This document shows, one piece after another, positions 43,958-52,639 of a stretch of 64,000 nucleotides of DNA. Below the pieces are notes generated by a model, which worked only from the letters and a program-made list of their open reading frames with translations, searched no databases and had not been told where the DNA came from. A program made the translations under genes and the position numbers. Source of the DNA: Latescibacteria bacterium UBA6620 (GTDB taxonomy: Bacteria; Latescibacterota; UBA2968). The DNA lies in assembly GCA_002433075.1 (NCBI GenBank), contig DJHM01000022.1:80554-144553 (forward strand), given 5' to 3'. How positions within the stretch are numbered: the stretch's first letter is position 1; the number at the start of each line of letters is the position of its first letter.

Positions 43958-44263
43958 ATGGCAGACGTAAGCGATCAGGTCGGAACGAAACTGCTGTTCG
44001 AGAACGATCGTGTCCGGGTGTGGGATCTCTCTCTCGCCCCCGGAGAGTCCACCGGTGTGCATCGGCACGAAAACGACTACTTCTTCGTCACGATCGGAGG
44101 CGGTCACCTCCAGGGCGTGGACGCCGAAGGAACGGAGGGCGAGCCTCGCCAGATGGGAGACGGGGAGGTCCATTTTCGGAGCCTCGAGGGAGAGGACGCC
44201 ATTCACGAAGCCGTCAACGTGGGTGACGATCGGTGGCGAAATATCGTAGTCGAACTGTTGTAG
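43958..44263 (+). CDS. Small cupin-domain protein
   Basis: 101 residues from ATG 43958 with AGGAGGGA immediately upstream. One conserved cupin core: RVWDLSLAPGESTGVHRHENDYFFVTIGGG has motif 1 (G-x5-H-x-H with acidic follower) near residues 28-50, and the second half GDGEVHFRSLEGEDAIHEAVN supplies the second motif. Family members bind a metal in a beta barrel; the substrate cannot be guessed. Single gene followed by a hairpin. Confidence 0.75.
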   Translation: MADVSDQVGTKLLFENDRVRVWDLSLAPGESTGVHRHENDYFFVTIGGGHLQGVDAEGTEGEPRQMGDGEVHFRSLEGEDAIHEAVNVGDDRWRNIVVELL

Positions 44264-44327
44264 GCGCAATAGGGCTCGGGACAAAAGTGGCCACGGCGGC
44301 CACCAGCGAGTCGCAATTGGCCTCCGG

Positions 44328-44366
44328 ATAGAAGTGGCCTCGGGGCCACTTCTATGAGCCTTTTCG
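44328..44366 (+). terminator. Hairpin/terminator after the cupin gene
   Basis: Perfect 12-bp stem ATAGAAGTGGCC (44328-44339) / GGCCACTTCTAT (44344-44355) with TCGG loop, followed by GAGCCTTTTCG. A smaller GTGGCC...GGCCAC inverted repeat lies just upstream at about 44287-44302, so AAGTGGCC-type elements recur here. The 198-bp gap 44264-44461 otherwise holds no gene. Confidence 0.6.
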
Positions 44367-44461
44367 CTAGAAACCTTGTCCCTCGGCCATGACCTGCGTC
44401 CCTACCGTCTCCCTTTTCGTGTATTTCGGGATCGGCGTTCAGGTCTTTTCCCCAATGTCGA

Positions 44462-45186
44462 TCATTTTAGGGGCCTCGGGCCGATGTAGTCGTCCCGTTT
44501 CAGTTCGTCCATCGATTGCAGCCGCTGGGTGACTTCCGCGATCCGCTTGACTTCGTGCTCCACTGTCTGCAACTGTTCAAGGGTCTTCTCGTCGAGTTTG
44601 TCCGGCGCCATCAGAAGCACCTGGGCGATCGCCAGGATCGTCGTCAGCGGATTGTTGATCTCGTGATTGACCGTGATCGCCGTTTCCCTGACCGCTTCCA
44701 GGCGTCCAGCGGTGACCTCGGCCTCGTGCGGTTCCTCCTCGAGGCGCACACGCTCCGTCACATCCTCGGAAACCTGGATCGCCCCCACCACCTTGCCAGA
44801 CGCGTCCCGGAGCGGCGTGATCGAGATCGACAGAACGAGTTCGCCATCCTCGGTGCGAATCGTGTGCGCGGGTGCTCGACGGTTTCACCCCGATCGACAA
44901 CTCGTTTGGTAATTTCATCCCACGCGTGCGCCTCATCCGTAAGCAGGTCTGAAACGGGCGTACCCACGGACTCCAACCAGCTGATATACACACCCAACCG
45001 GTGCAGAAACCGCTCCTGGGCAGCGTTCATCGTCGTAATCCGCATTTCGGCGTTCAACCGCAGCCGGTCGATCATCCTCGGCTCCAGAGCGGCGCCCTTC
45101 GGCAGAATGACCATTCCTCGCTCGTTGACCACAGGTTCGGCGATAATGTCTCCAGCCTGCGCCTCGGATAATGCGAGTGTTCTCAT
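44462..45186 (-). pseudogene. PAS / histidine-kinase-like gene without ATPase domain, frameshifted
   Basis: ATG 45186 opens with a short all-beta region (GDIIAEPVVNERGMVILPKG), then a PAS domain (EMRITTMNAAQERFL...VGTPVSDLLTDEAHAWDEI). At about 44868-44876, a GGG on the plus strand, the frame breaks; one more base gives HPAHTIRTEDGELVLSISIT and the PAS end VVGAIQVSEDVTERVRLEEE. The phosphoacceptor helix follows (VRETAITVNHEINNPLTTIL). No HATPase domain is encoded before the stop, so the protein ends after DHp. A second shift near the stop would give ...KMIDIG. Candidate signalling scaffold now broken, or a sequencing error at the G-run. Confidence 0.6.
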
Positions 45187-45231
45187 TGCGATCTCTCGAT
45201 CTGAAAATAGGCCCCGGATGCGGCCGGGGGC

Positions 45232-45957
45232 TCACTCAGCCAGCCGTGACTGCTTGAGAGCGTCCTTTAGATTCGAACGTGCCCAGTCGAGCGTCGAACG
45301 ATACAGGCGGTTGAAGCCACCCCAAGTCCACCGCACCAGTCTTCCCCGCCCGGTAGCCTCGACGAGAAGGACTCGGCGTTCCTCGTCGAGCCCGTCGTTC
45401 TCTTCCCCCATCTTGATCAGTTCGCGCTCGTAACCGAACGTCACCATTTCCTTTGCGTGATCGTCGAGCTTGTCCGGTTCGTCCAGTTCGGTATCGGGAC
45501 AAATCGTACAACGCTCGTTTCGCAGAAACTGATGGATCCAAAGGTCAGGCACGTCGCCACGGTAGACCGATCCGGTTTCTTCGACGTGCTCGCGACTCAG
45601 CACGCCATAAGTCCGACACACCAGCGGACGAACCGGATGGATTCGACAACCTCCCTCGTCCGACAGAAACGGGCACCGCAAAGGGCGCTCCTCGTCGAAT
45701 GTCAGAAACCGGGCCTGCTCCTCTTCGGAAAAGTGACTCCGCACGTGGTCGACGATATTCAGATACTCCGTCGTGTAGAGCGGATACATCGTCGCCCAGT
45801 CTTCGGCGGCCTCTTCCGGTGTCAGCTGGCAACACTGTCCCAGGTTGTCGCACGCACACGTAACGGCCGGGACCTTCGCGTAGAGCGCGTCGAGGCGCTC
45901 CTTCGTGTCCGCTCCCAGGAGATCGTCGGGAGACTCGATCCGAACGAATTCGCTCAC
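45232..45957 (-). CDS. YkgJ-family cysteine-cluster protein
   Basis: 241 residues from GTG 45957, overlapping the enolase stop by 4 nt. Cys pattern C-x-C-DNLGQCC near residues 34-43, then RCPFLSDEGGCRIHPVRPLVCRTYG near 94-118, the usual layout of YkgJ/UPF0153 proteins that probably bind an Fe-S or Zn cluster. It also has a C-terminal basic, Trp-rich tail (RWTWGGFNRLYRSTLDWARS). Function unknown; operon with eno, perhaps linked to redox. Confidence 0.82.
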   Translation of the reverse strand: MSEFVRIESPDDLLGADTKERLDALYAKVPAVTCACDNLGQCCQLTPEEAAEDWATMYPLYTTEYLNIVDHVRSHFSEEEQARFLTFDEERPLRCPFLSDEGGCRIHPVRPLVCRTYGVLSREHVEETGSVYRGDVPDLWIHQFLRNERCTICPDTELDEPDKLDDHAKEMVTFGYERELIKMGEENDGLDEERRVLLVEATGRGRLVRWTWGGFNRLYRSTLDWARSNLKDALKQSRLAE

Positions 45958-47282
45958 GATCGTTTTCGAGTCGACCTGCGGGGTTTGGGCGGATCGATGT
46001 TGTAGAAGGTTTCCCGCCCCGGGTAGACGGCCGAATCACCCAGGTCTTCTTCGATCCGCAGAAGCTGGTTGTACTTGGCGATTCGATCGGACCGGGAGGC
46101 CGATCCCGTCTTGATCTGTCCCGCATTCGTGCCCACCGCGATATCGGCAATCGTGGTATCCTCCGTTTCTCCCGAGCGATGAGAGATGACCACTGTGTAA
46201 CCAGCTCGTTTCGCGGTCTCGATGGCGTCGAGCGTCTCCGTCAACGTTCCGATCTGGTTGACCTTCACGAGGATCGAGTTGCCGACTTTTTCGGAGATAC
46301 CACGATTGAGTCGCTCCGTGTTCGTCACGAACAGATCGTCGCCCACGAGCTGAACTGAGGCGCCCAACTTCGCCGTCAGCTGTGCCCAACCCTTCCAGTC
46401 GTTCTCATCCAGTCCATCTTCGATCGACACGATCGGATACCGGCTCGTCCAGTCCGCCCAGAAATCGACCATCTTGGCCGAACTCAGTCGGGTCCCGTCG
46501 GACTTCTTGAACACATACTGCCGTCCGTTGTAGAACTCACTTGTCGCTGGATCCAGGGCAAGCAGAATGTCGCCCCCCAACGTGTAGCGAGTGTTCTTGA
46601 TCGCCTGGGCGATCACTTCGAGGGCTTCCTCGTTAGACCCGAGACTAGGCGCGAATCCCCCTTCGTCTCCCACACCTGTACTGTAGCCGGCCTTCTTCAG
46701 CACATCCCGCAGAGCGTGGAAAATCTCGGCTCCCGCCTGAAGCGCCTCCGCGAACGTCTTTGCGCCCACGGGCATCACCATAAACTCCTGCAGGTCCACG
46801 CTGCTGTCGGCGTGGGCTCCCCCATTGAGGATATTCATCATTGGCACTGGAAGCTGGCACGCCGAGGCCCCACCGATGTATCGATAGAGCGGCATCCCAA
46901 ACGCCTCGGCCGTAGCCTTCGCCGTCGCCAGGGATACACCCAGAATACCGTTCGCCCCGAGCTTGCCCTTGTTCTTTGTCCCGTCGAGGGACAGCATCTG
47001 CGTATCGACCCCGATCTGGTCCGAGGGATCCATCCCCACCACCGCCGGAGCGATCTTCGTGTTGACGTTGGCGACCGCTTTGGTCACGCCCTTCCCCAGA
47101 TAGCGTCTGGCGTTGCCATCTCGCATTTCGACGGCTTCGTGCTCTCCCGTCGACGCGCCCGAAGGGACCGCCGCCCTGCCCAGAGCGCCGTTACTCAGCC
47201 TGACTTCGACTTCCACCGTCGGGTTCCCACGCGAATCCAGGATTTCGCGTCCGTGCACGTTCTCGATTTTAGTTACAGCCAC
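45954..47282 (-). CDS. eno: Enolase (phosphopyruvate hydratase)
   Basis: 442 residues from GTG 47282, with GGAGG 5 nt before it; GTG 47288 is the alternative. Glycolytic 2-phosphoglycerate to PEP. Family features: HGREILDSRGNPTVEVEV at the N-terminus, AVPSGASTGEHEAVE near residue 40, GGAHADSSVDLQEFMVMPVG near 155, VSIEDGLDENDWKGW near 283, LVKVNQIGTLTET near 333 (catalytic Lys and signature LxKxNQIG) and SHRSGETEDTTIAD near 363. C-terminal basic tail. Intact and single-copy in this window. Confidence 0.97.
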   Translation of the reverse strand: MAVTKIENVHGREILDSRGNPTVEVEVRLSNGALGRAAVPSGASTGEHEAVEMRDGNARRYLGKGVTKAVANVNTKIAPAVVGMDPSDQIGVDTQMLSLDGTKNKGKLGANGILGVSLATAKATAEAFGMPLYRYIGGASACQLPVPMMNILNGGAHADSSVDLQEFMVMPVGAKTFAEALQAGAEIFHALRDVLKKAGYSTGVGDEGGFAPSLGSNEEALEVIAQAIKNTRYTLGGDILLALDPATSEFYNGRQYVFKKSDGTRLSSAKMVDFWADWTSRYPIVSIEDGLDENDWKGWAQLTAKLGASVQLVGDDLFVTNTERLNRGISEKVGNSILVKVNQIGTLTETLDAIETAKRAGYTVVISHRSGETEDTTIADIAVGTNAGQIKTGSASRSDRIAKYNQLLRIEEDLGDSAVYPGRETFYNIDPPKPRRSTRKRS

Positions 47283-47435
47283 TGCCACCTCCTCTTCCTC
47301 ACAACCTGTCATCCGGCATCGACGACAGGAAACGGTCGTTCGCTGTTCCTCTTCCGACGGAACCCCGAACTTCGGAGCTCGTTCAGCGGCGAAATATACG
47401 GGCGGGCCTGAACCCGGGCAAACCAGAGCGGAGAG

Positions 47436-47978
47436 TCAGGCCAGAGTTGCGCGGAGGTGGCGGAGATCTTCGACGACGCGGACCAGGCGGGAGGACATAA
47501 TCTGCGACATACGGTAGAGAATCTTAAAGCCGCAGGTAGGGCTCGTTTCGATCAGGTCCATCAGGCCAGGGCGGAAAAAACCGATTAACTCGCTTCGTTC
47601 GGCGGCGATGATGTGCGTGGATCTGGGTGAATCATCAAGGACAGCGAATTCTCCGAGCAGTTCGCCAGCCTCGAGTGTTCCGATGTTCATCAGTTCGTCT
47701 CCGGCCTGCCGGACCACGTTCACGCTACCCGACACCACCACGAACAACCCCGATCGGGGGATCCAAGCCCGAATCACCATCTCGCCTTTCAGAAACTTCC
47801 GGCGATGGACGATGCGTTCGACCTCCCGAATCTCGAATTCAGTCAGCGTGTCGAAAATCGGCAAAGCCGCGAGGATGTCGAAAAGCTCATCCTCCTGGCT
47901 GACGCCGGGTTCGACAGTGGGGCCCCATTCCGGGTCTGGGAGAATTGGTTTTTCCGCTCGTTCGGACATCGCACTCAC
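47436..47978 (-). CDS. Cyclic nucleotide-binding (Crp-like) domain protein
   Basis: 180 residues, GTG 47978 overlapping the FliL-like stop by 4 nt (ATG 47969 possible). The cNMP-binding beta roll is clear: FLKGEMVIRAWIPRSGLFVV then VSGSVNVVRQAGDELMNIGTL and AGELLGEFAVLDDSPRSTHII, the phosphate-binding cassette (family: GE--LL--PRSA). No helix-turn-helix follows; the C-terminal helix (FKILYRMSQIMSSRLVRVVE) is like that of stand-alone cNMP regulators that bind partners. Cognate second messenger unknown. Confidence 0.85.
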   Translation of the reverse strand: MSAMSERAEKPILPDPEWGPTVEPGVSQEDELFDILAALPIFDTLTEFEIREVERIVHRRKFLKGEMVIRAWIPRSGLFVVVSGSVNVVRQAGDELMNIGTLEAGELLGEFAVLDDSPRSTHIIAAERSELIGFFRPGLMDLIETSPTCGFKILYRMSQIMSSRLVRVVEDLRHLRATLA

Positions 47979-48481
47979 TGCATAATGAAATCGGTAAAAT
48001 AGACGGCGGTCACGATCCCGTTCCTCAACTCGCCGTTAATCGCCTCGAGCAGGCTTTCCTTGACGGGAAGACGTTCAGAGTCGCGTAGTTCTTCGATCGA
48101 GAATCCCTCGAGGGTCCGAACGCACAGATCCCAGATCAATGTGTGTTTCAGGATGATTTCGTCGATCCCGGGTTGCCGATCGACCTCCAACGCCACATTC
48201 GTAGAAACGAGATGGCGTCCCTGTGAATCGAGGGGCGAGAAGGTCATCTCCGCAAGCTCTTCATAGAAGATGGGCGGGACGAACTTCTCTTCAGCCAGAA
48301 CCTCGATCGGGGCTTCCTCTTCAACCACCTCTGGCGCAGGGACCGCCCAGTCCAGGAATACGAAAGCCCCCGCCGTCTCCAACAGCATAATGACGATGAT
48401 CAGCAGAAGATAGCGATACGGGCCCGATGCCCGAGGTGGTGGGGGGGCCTCTTCCTGTTCTTCTTGTTCTTCTTCAGCCAT
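47975..48481 (-). CDS. FliL-like protein
   Basis: 168 residues. A Glu/Pro-rich cytosolic start (EEEQEEQEEAPPPPRAS), one transmembrane helix at about 24-45 (YLLLIIVIMLLETAGAFVFL), then a periplasmic domain ending in VTAVYFTDFIMQ, the conserved FliL tail (V-FT-FV-Q). FliL stabilises flagellar stators; it is homologous to stomatin/SPFH-like rings. No other flagellar gene is in the window, so it may belong to a dispersed flagellar set or another envelope complex. Starts 37 nt downstream of the TPR lipoprotein stop. Confidence 0.75.
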   Translation of the reverse strand: MAEEEQEEQEEAPPPPRASGPYRYLLLIIVIMLLETAGAFVFLDWAVPAPEVVEEEAPIEVLAEEKFVPPIFYEELAEMTFSPLDSQGRHLVSTNVALEVDRQPGIDEIILKHTLIWDLCVRTLEGFSIEELRDSERLPVKESLLEAINGELRNGIVTAVYFTDFIMQ

Positions 48482-48517
48482 TGATCGCTCTCGTCAAGTC
48501 TTGTACCAGCGTTTGGA

Positions 48518-49468
48518 CTACACGCGACCCAACGGACCACGTTCGAAACGCGTCAACTGGCGCTGCAGGTGGAGCTTCAGCTCGACCGATTCGGGGCCCA
48601 ACGCGATCGCGTAACGGATCAGTTTCAGGGCCCTCTCCTGGTCGCCCTTCTGGTAATAGAGATCGGCCAAGGTGTCGAGATACTGTGGCGTGTCCGGGCG
48701 GATGCGGAGAGATTGTCGGGAGAGACAGATCGCTTCGTCGAGGTTCCGCCCTTGCGTGGCGTAGACCCACGCCAGATTGTTCAGGCTGCTGTCATCGTGG
48801 GGGTCAATCTCGAGCGCCCGCAGGTAGGCGTCGATCGACTTATCGTGCTGGTCGTTCTCGAAGTTCGCGGTGCCGAGCGAGGCCCAACCATTCGGATTCA
48901 GCGGCTCCAGTTGTGTGGTTCGCTCGAACGCTGAAACAGCGCCGTCGTAGTCGCGCAACTGAACCCTGAGATGCCCCAGACGGAAATGGATCCACGCCTC
49001 ATCTCTTGTCTCCACGAGCCGCTCCAACAAACCGAGCGCCTCATCCAGCCGATCCTGAGTGACATAGATGTCGACCAGTTGCTCGGAGAGCGGATCGTAA
49101 TCCGGGACAACTTCCGCCGCGCGCTCCAGCCATCCCAACGCCGCATCGTTCTGATCCTGCGCCCGAGCGGCAAGGATGAGCCCCTCAAATGCCTCCAGAT
49201 AGGCCGGTTCCACCTCGAGCGCACGCAGGTACAGTTCGTTCGCTCGATCGAAGTCTTCACGTCGAAGAAGCGCGTTTCCCACCGCCTGCAAAACGAACGC
49301 GTCATCCGGCGATGCCAGGAGCGCCGCCTCGTAGGACCGCGAAGCGCGATCGGGGTAGCCGTTCTCCTCGTACTCGTAACCCAAATGAAGGGCACGGTAG
49401 GCCTCCCGTCGACTGCAGGAGAATGCAGTCAGCAGGACGACCGACAATACGAGAAAGTTCGAGCGCAT
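48518..49468 (-). CDS. TPR-repeat lipoprotein
   Basis: 316 residues from ATG 49468. Signal peptide with lipobox LTAFSC at residues about 11-17 (C17), so a lipid-anchored protein. Seven or more TPRs follow: GYEYEENGYPDRASRSYEAA, AVGNALLRREDFDRANELYL, EGLILAARAQDQNDAALGWL, HFRLGHLRVQLRDYDGAVSA, ASLGTANFENDQHDKSIDAY. Cryptic envelope assembly factor, similar in layout to type IV pilus or secretion-system pilotins but the specific role is unknown. First of a minus-strand group with fliL-like and cNMP genes. Confidence 0.8.
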   Translation of the reverse strand: MRSNFLVLSVVLLTAFSCSRREAYRALHLGYEYEENGYPDRASRSYEAALLASPDDAFVLQAVGNALLRREDFDRANELYLRALEVEPAYLEAFEGLILAARAQDQNDAALGWLERAAEVVPDYDPLSEQLVDIYVTQDRLDEALGLLERLVETRDEAWIHFRLGHLRVQLRDYDGAVSAFERTTQLEPLNPNGWASLGTANFENDQHDKSIDAYLRALEIDPHDDSSLNNLAWVYATQGRNLDEAICLSRQSLRIRPDTPQYLDTLADLYYQKGDQERALKLIRYAIALGPESVELKLHLQRQLTRFERGPLGRV

Positions 49469-49675
49469 AGGTCCAGTCACCGTCACAACTACTTGAAAAT
49501 TCCTGAAGTTACAGAAGTATAGACCGCACATCTGGCCGTGTCAACGCACCGCACGGGCCGGATTCGGGTACGGGGGACTTGACGGAAGTGACGCAATGTC
49601 TTTCCTATGACAGAGCGCGGGAGATCGGTTCCCGTCTCATCGCTTTGGGAATCAAGGATTTACGAAAGGATTTGG

Positions 49676-50665
49676 ATGAACAGACTCATTGCCCTCCTCT
49701 GCAGCATCGTCCTCACGGCTTGTGGAGGCACAGAAACCGGGAGCCGATCCCTCATCATCGCCACCGCCACACCCGGCGGGACGTACTATCCCGTCGGTGT
49801 TGCCATCGGCACCCTCTTGACCGAAAAGCTGCAGGGAAGCATCTCCGCAGCGGCCATCAACTCTGCGGGATCGGGCGAAAACGTTCAGATGCTCGGCAAC
49901 GATGAAGCCCAGCTGGCCATCTTGCAGGGCTTGTATGGCGCGATGGCCTACACCGGCACGGGCATCTACGACACGCCGGTCCGTGATTTCAGGTCGATCA
50001 CCACGCTCTGGGAGAATCTCGAGCATTTCGTCGTCGACAAACGCCACGTTCGAACGGGAACTCTCGAAGACCTGAGGACCCTCGACGCGCCATTCTCAGT
50101 CGGCAAGAGGGGAAGCGGGACAGCTGGATCCACTCGCGTAATCTTCGGGGCTCTGGATGTCGTGAGCGGCGAAGATTTCACCCCGGAGTACCTGGGCTAC
50201 TCCCCCTCAGCACAGGCAATGATGGACGGTCGGATCGGCGGAGCCTCACTCGCTGCCGGCCCCCCAGTTGCGGCGGTGACCCAGCTCTTCGCCCAGAAGG
50301 GGGCCGATGGTGTCGCCATCCTCGAAGTTACCGATCTCCAGCTAGAGCGAATCAATCAGGTCTACGCCGTTTACACCCGGGCTTTGCTTCCCGCTGAAAC
50401 CTATCCCGGCCAGACGAACGAGATTCGTACGATCGCCCAGCCTAATTTCCTGGCCTGTCGTGCGGACCTGTCGGATGACGTCGTGTATCAGATCACCCGC
50501 GCCCTCTACGCGAACCTGACCTACCTCCAGGACATCCACAAAGCCACACAGGGAATGGCCCTCGAACGGGCCATCACCGGACTCGCCGTACCCCTGCACC
50601 CCGGCGCGGCGCGATATTATCGCGAACAGGGTCTCTCGATACCTGACGCCCTGATCGCCCCCTGA
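49676..50665 (+). CDS. TAXI-type TRAP transporter solute-binding lipoprotein
   Basis: 329 residues from ATG 49676 with AAAGGA upstream. Lipobox LTACGG at residues about 12-17. ATATPGGTYYPVGVAIGTLLTE near residue 30-50 and SAGSGENVQMLGNDEAQLAILQGL near 65-85 are the TAXI receptor signature (GG-Y-P-G; S-GS--N---L--G--D-A). TRAP systems import organic acids using Na+ gradients. The TGATG overlap links it to the fused permease. Confidence 0.9.
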   Translation: MNRLIALLCSIVLTACGGTETGSRSLIIATATPGGTYYPVGVAIGTLLTEKLQGSISAAAINSAGSGENVQMLGNDEAQLAILQGLYGAMAYTGTGIYDTPVRDFRSITTLWENLEHFVVDKRHVRTGTLEDLRTLDAPFSVGKRGSGTAGSTRVIFGALDVVSGEDFTPEYLGYSPSAQAMMDGRIGGASLAAGPPVAAVTQLFAQKGADGVAILEVTDLQLERINQVYAVYTRALLPAETYPGQTNEIRTIAQPNFLACRADLSDDVVYQITRALYANLTYLQDIHKATQGMALERAITGLAVPLHPGAARYYREQGLSIPDALIAP

Positions 50666-52569
50666 TGTCCGAACCACGATCGCCCCTCTCCACCGACGAA
50701 GATATCAGCGGAGAAGTTATCACCTCTCGCCGGCATCTCACCGGTTTCCCGGCGCAGACCGTAACCGTCGTCGCGATCGCCGTCTCCCTGTTCCACGTTT
50801 GGTCCAACACCATCGGGGTCCTTCCCGAGCTTCATCGAAACGCGTTGCACTTCGCTGGCCTGCTCTTCCTCGGATTTCTGCTTTACCCTCCGACGTCCCG
50901 CGTTCGAGGCCTCGCACTCGACGTCTTCCTCGCCTTCGTGGCCGTGGGCACTGCACTATATCTCATTTTTTTCGAGGAAGCTCTGCACGCCCGAAATCAG
51001 ATCCCCCTCGGGCGGGACCTCGTAGCGGCGGCCGTGGCCGTCGTCCTGATCCTCGAGATCACCCGGAGGACAACGGGCTGGTTCATCCCCTCTCTTGCCG
51101 TGGTTTTCCTGACCTATGCCCTCTTCTGGGGGCGGTGGGTCACAGGCACCTGGCATTTCCCAGGCGTCTCCCTCACCCGAATGCTCTACCGGATGTACTT
51201 CGCCCCGGACGGCATATTCGGCACCATCGCTACGGTGTCATCAACCTTCGTCGCTCTGTTCGTCCTGTTCGGCGCGTTCCTCCTGCGTTCGGGGGCGGGT
51301 GAGTTCATTATGAAGTTCGCCCTCGCCCTGCTTGGACGAAACGTTGGAGGCCCTGCGAAGATGGCCGTCTTCGCCAGCGGCCTGCTCGGCTCGATTTCCG
51401 GCAGCGCCGTCGCCAACACCGTCGGCTCCGGCTCTCTCACCATCCCGATGATGAAGCGCACCGGATTCCAACCGACGTTTGCCGCAGCCGTCGAGGCGTC
51501 CGCGTCGACTGGAGGTCAGCTGATGCCACCCATTATGGGGGCCGGCGCGTTCATTATGAGCCAATGGACGCAGATTCCCTACCTCACGATCGTCGCAGTA
51601 TCGATCGTCCCCGCAATGATGTACTTCGTCAGTGTGACCTTCTTTGTTCACCTGCGCGCCAGGAAGCGCAACATCCTGCCAATGGACCCGGATGAGATCA
51701 CGCCCCTCAAGACCGTCCTGAAAGAGGGGTGGCATTTCCTGATCCCGCTGGCCATCCTCGTCCTTCTGCTCGTCGAGGGCTTCACACCCACCTATGCCGC
51801 GGCCGCCGGGTGCGTGTCCATCGTCGCGGCGAGTTGGCTCAACAAGCAGACCCGGATGGGTGTTCGCGACATCTTGGCCGCCCTCGAGCTCGGCGCCCTG
51901 AACCTCGTCTCGACCGGCGTCATCCTCCTGTGCGCGGGCATCATCGTAGGCGTCGTCCTCCTCGTCGGCATCGGCATCAAGTTCTCACTCCTGATCGGCG
52001 CCCTCGCCGGCAGCCACCTGATTCTGGCTATCGCCCTTGTGGCCATCGCCTCCCTCATTCTAGGAATGGGGCTGCCCGTCACCGCGAGCTACATCGTCCT
52101 GGCTGTCCTCGCGGCCCCCGCCCTGACTTCCCTGGGCCTTGGGATTCTAGCCGCCCATCTCCTCATCTTCTGGTACTCACAGGACGCAAACGTGACGCCG
52201 CCAGTGTGCCTCGCTGCCTATTCCGCCGCAGGTATAGCGGGCAGCCACCCCGTCCGAACAGGATTCGAGTCGTGGAAGATCGCGAAGGGCCTTTACATCA
52301 TCCCGCTTCTCTTCTGCTACACACCGCTCCTGTTTCAGGGCGATCCTCTGTGGGCGATCGAGACCGCGGTGTCGGGGACGGCAGGTTTGCTCGCGTTCGC
52401 GATCGTATTTGAAGGTTTCCACCTGCGTCATCTATCCATTCCATACCGCGCAATTTTCGCCGTCACGGCAGTCCTCCTTCTCTGGCCGCTGCCGTGGCTT
52501 CACCTCGCGGGATGGACCACCTTCGGAGTGCTGACCCTTGTCCAGCGGACCGTGCCTTCGTCCACCTGA
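50665..52569 (+). CDS. TRAP transporter permease, 4TM/12TM fusion protein (DctQM type)
   Basis: 634 residues with about 16-17 hydrophobic helices. The N-terminal third is the small DctQ-like subunit (first 4 TM) and the rest the DctM-like large subunit: GRNVGGPAKMAVFASGLLGS, SISGSAVANTVGSGSLTIPM, then VEASASTGGQLMPPIMGAGAF, a DctM core motif. This fused form is typical of TAXI systems. Probable substrate a keto or hydroxy acid, suggested only by the adjoining transhydrogenase. Intact. Confidence 0.92.
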   Translation: MSEPRSPLSTDEDISGEVITSRRHLTGFPAQTVTVVAIAVSLFHVWSNTIGVLPELHRNALHFAGLLFLGFLLYPPTSRVRGLALDVFLAFVAVGTALYLIFFEEALHARNQIPLGRDLVAAAVAVVLILEITRRTTGWFIPSLAVVFLTYALFWGRWVTGTWHFPGVSLTRMLYRMYFAPDGIFGTIATVSSTFVALFVLFGAFLLRSGAGEFIMKFALALLGRNVGGPAKMAVFASGLLGSISGSAVANTVGSGSLTIPMMKRTGFQPTFAAAVEASASTGGQLMPPIMGAGAFIMSQWTQIPYLTIVAVSIVPAMMYFVSVTFFVHLRARKRNILPMDPDEITPLKTVLKEGWHFLIPLAILVLLLVEGFTPTYAAAAGCVSIVAASWLNKQTRMGVRDILAALELGALNLVSTGVILLCAGIIVGVVLLVGIGIKFSLLIGALAGSHLILAIALVAIASLILGMGLPVTASYIVLAVLAAPALTSLGLGILAAHLLIFWYSQDANVTPPVCLAAYSAAGIAGSHPVRTGFESWKIAKGLYIIPLLFCYTPLLFQGDPLWAIETAVSGTAGLLAFAIVFEGFHLRHLSIPYRAIFAVTAVLLLWPLPWLHLAGWTTFGVLTLVQRTVPSST

Positions 52570-52639
52570 ACAGTGCCTAAGGGACAGGATCACGCAATCC
52601 GTAACCCTATGACCGAACGTTCTACTCGAGAGATTTCAA

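Noticed and set aside
49577..49612. TTGACG ... TATGAC as a promoter for the TAXI receptor
   Set aside because: The spacing is 21 bp, too long for a sigma70 promoter.
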